This document shows, piece after piece, positions 62,544 through 64,000 of a stretch of DNA of 64,000 nt (position 1 is the first letter of the stretch; every line of letters starts with the position of its first letter). The DNA lies in the NCBI RefSeq assembly GCF_049200465.1, contig NZ_CP120836.1:4588001-4652000 (forward strand). Direction: 5' to 3'. The notes below the pieces were generated by a model that was not told the DNA's origin, did no database searches, and worked only from the letters and a program-made list of their open reading frames with translations. The translations under genes and the position numbers were made by a program. This stretch comes from Leptothermofonsia sp049200465 (GTDB taxonomy: Bacteria > Cyanobacteriota > Cyanobacteriia > Leptolyngbyales > Leptolyngbyaceae).

Positions 62544-62687
62544 ATGGCATTTGAAGACGAGCGCAAAAAACGAGTCATGGAACATCTTGTTCGCAGTTTG
62601 GGTGAATTCAATAAACGCCCAACTTCGAACCTTTCTCCAGAACGAAAAAGACAAATCATGGACCACGTCCGCCGGACGAAAGGCTAG
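62544..62687 (+). CDS. 47-residue basic, helical protein
   Basis: MAFEDERKKRVMEHLVRSLG continues EFNKRPTSNLSPERKRQIMD and ends HVRRTKG, stop TAG at 62685-62687. It is highly charged (about 14 Lys/Arg), with two likely helices that each carry an RKxRxMxH pattern, a hint of internal repetition (ERKKRVMEH and ERKRQIMDH). It is shorter than the usual cutoff for gene calls. I think such small proteins occur widely in cyanobacteria but cannot name a family. A nucleic-acid- or membrane-surface role is possible, with no direct evidence. Confidence 0.5.
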   Translation: MAFEDERKKRVMEHLVRSLGEFNKRPTSNLSPERKRQIMDHVRRTKG

Positions 62688-62931
62688 CAATAGCCTACAG
62701 GTAACGGGCAACAGGGTGAGGAGGTGGATGAGTGGAGGCGTGATAGGGTGATGGGGTAAAGACCAGTTGTTAATTGTTAGTCGTTAAAGAGGTGGGAGGT
62801 GGGAGGTGAAAATTCAATACGCAAAATTTTCCACCCCACCACTTCCCATACTCCATCACTCATTCACTCCTTTTCTCTTCCAACTTCTGGTTTCTGGCTT
62901 CTTAGACGGAGGGAATTTTCAATACAAAATA

Positions 62932-63513
62932 TCAGATTTCACTGAAAACAGTTTCGAGGTTGAGAACAAACCCAGGTAACACCTCCTCACCTGAAAGTGA
63001 AGTTGGGAACTGCAACACTTCAACAGTTCTTTCCGGTCGGTAAACTTCTACCTGTCGAGTTTTGGGGGCAATCATCCATCCCAGACGGCAACCATTTTCA
63101 ATGTACTCCTGCATTTTTTCTCGAACGCCTTCCACATCATCACTTTCAGAGACTAGCTCCAGCACAAAGTCCGGACAGATTGGAGCATAGCCCTTGCGCT
63201 GTTGAGGTGTTAGTGCATCCCATCGTGATTGAGCAATCCAGGCTGTATCGGGAGAGCGAATCGCCCCATTGGGTAACTTGAAACCCGTTGAAGAATCAAA
63301 GACAACCCCCAATCGAGTTCGACGGTTCCAGGAAACAATATCAGTGGTGAGTTCAGCGTTGTAGCTACCGCCTTCGCTACCCGTTGGTGCCATTACAATC
63401 AGTTCTCCTTCAGCCGTCAGCTCCATACGCAGGTCAGGGTTGGCAGCAACGAGTCGCGTGAATTCTTCTTCGTCAAATCTGAGAGTGGGCGGAATAATGA
63501 CCGGAGCATTCAT
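62932..63513 (-). CDS. Uma2 family endonuclease
   Basis: A 193-residue Uma2 (DUF820) protein starting at ATG 63513 (MNAPVIIPPT). The family core includes LRMELTAEGELIVMAPTG, NAELTTDIVSWN, FKLPNGAIRSPDTAWI and the PD-(D/E)xK part PDFVLELVSESD (Asp, Glu) with a Lys in REKMQEYIENG. All expected catalytic residues are visible. The family is massively expanded in cyanobacteria and its biological role is not known. Start is the first good ATG of the domain; the frame extends further to 63573. Confidence 0.88.
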   Translation of the reverse strand: MNAPVIIPPTLRFDEEEFTRLVAANPDLRMELTAEGELIVMAPTGSEGGSYNAELTTDIVSWNRRTRLGVVFDSSTGFKLPNGAIRSPDTAWIAQSRWDALTPQQRKGYAPICPDFVLELVSESDDVEGVREKMQEYIENGCRLGWMIAPKTRQVEVYRPERTVEVLQFPTSLSGEEVLPGFVLNLETVFSEI

Positions 63514-63876
63514 GGAGTGTTTTAGATAAGTTTGGTAATTTTCTACTCTATTGTAGAAAGATGGTTCTGTCACCAGTTGGGAAACTCTGGATATTCCTGA
63601 GCATATGTTGGTTCAGTTGAGGAAAGTTTGCCTGCATAAAGTATATAAAGATGCAATTTTGACTTTACATCCCAGGTAGAACATCGGTTAATTTGGATAC
63701 GTATATATGTCTATCGAATGCCACTGAAATAAAATTTTGCGAATCACTGAAAGCTTCGATACTTATAGAGCTAGGTGCTGGTTATTATCTTTGATTCAGT
63801 ACTGTTTATAGACTTTCTGCTCTACCTATCCTGGGCGTTGCTGCAAGGGTAATGCACAGTTCGGCATTATAGAAGG
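63514..63876. other. gene-free AT-rich spacer
   Basis: 363 bp, AT-rich around 63640-63780, with no supported gene, RNA or repeat copy. If the gene at the end of the window belongs to an insertion sequence, its left end lies in here; I cannot place it. Confidence 0.5.
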
Positions 63877-64000
63877 ATGAAATGTCCTCAATGTAATTCA
63901 ACTGAAACGGCAAAGAACGGGCATCGTCGAGGCAGACAATGCTACAAGTGCAAGCAGTGTGGTCGGCAATTTCTTGCAACTTACTATCCTTGGCGCTATT
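63877..64000 (+). CDS. IS1-type transposase N-terminus, cut by the window edge
   Basis: A 41-residue start (MKCPQCNSTETAKNGHRRGR) with a CxxC...CxxC zinc ribbon (CPQC and CYKCKQCGRQF), typical of InsA-like DNA-binding proteins of IS1-family elements. AGAAGG precedes ATG 63877. The frame continues beyond the window, so the family call rests on the ribbon alone. Confidence 0.65.
   Translation, partial: MKCPQCNSTETAKNGHRRGRQCYKCKQCGRQFLATYYPWRY

Noticed and set aside
1..64000. tRNA, rRNA or riboswitch genes
   Set aside because: I read the spacers on both strands and saw no cloverleaf, rRNA-like or known riboswitch core; a covariance-model scan would be decisive.

Overview
The window reads as chromosome from a filamentous, non-marine cyanobacterium (Leptolyngbya-like; the genus is inference). 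Support comes from the very frequent GCGATCGC palindrome, the cyanobacterial versions of LexA, RtcB, RRM protein, TIR-TM proteins, pentapeptide and WG repeat proteins, an apparent carboxysome-positioning ParA pair, and spacers full of short palindromic repeats. Most genes are housekeeping genes in short operons, with no phage or plasmid island.

Layout. 0-6 kb: an ABC ATPase, a frameshifted GH13 amylase, an XdhC/MobA-like pair for molybdenum hydroxylase maturation, and a cell-wall peptidase-like protein. 6-12 kb: polyphosphate glucokinase, a ParA/coiled-coil pair resembling McdA/McdB type 2, two exported proteins (one a retropepsin-like protease) and LexA. 11.4-14.2 kb: a fused double glycosyltransferase and ArsM, pointing to arsenosugar synthesis. 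15.3-18.7 kb: the cell-shape operon mreB-mreC-mreD plus a conserved membrane protein. 19.5-28 kb: ssb, a nucleosidase-like protein, a polysaccharide deacetylase, a PPC-domain exported protein, hemE, an SDR and lpxD. 28.5-34 kb: rtcB, rlmD, a pentapeptide protein and a histidine kinase. 34-41 kb is the most disturbed part: an IS630-type insertion sequence beside a 107-bp miniature element, a gene split by an amber codon, a WG-repeat protein, a decayed gene interrupted by a miniature element, and a second histidine kinase. 41-53 kb: an acyltransferase, mnmG, and a run of genes (46.7-50.5 kb) carrying single or double base length changes in simple runs, followed by a double-RCK membrane protein. 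53-64 kb: an M16-like protein, ispG, an RRM protein, a TIR-TM-IMS fusion, yifB, a hydrolase, small proteins, an Uma2 nuclease and the start of an IS1-like transposase.

The strongest unlisted signal is a set of miniature mobile elements. Family A (usually 111 bp between TA duplications) recurs about ten times. In one copy, removing the element and one TA restores an open frame across the junction. Family B (about 93-116 bp, also TA-flanked) contains in one copy a nested family D element flanked by a 7-bp duplication. Families C, E, F and G and a short hairpin family also recur. A second theme is base-length differences at homopolymers and CT runs in six genes; restoring the run length restores the family sequence in every case, so these look like sequencing errors or very recent slippage rather than old decay. 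No tRNA, rRNA or CRISPR array was seen.
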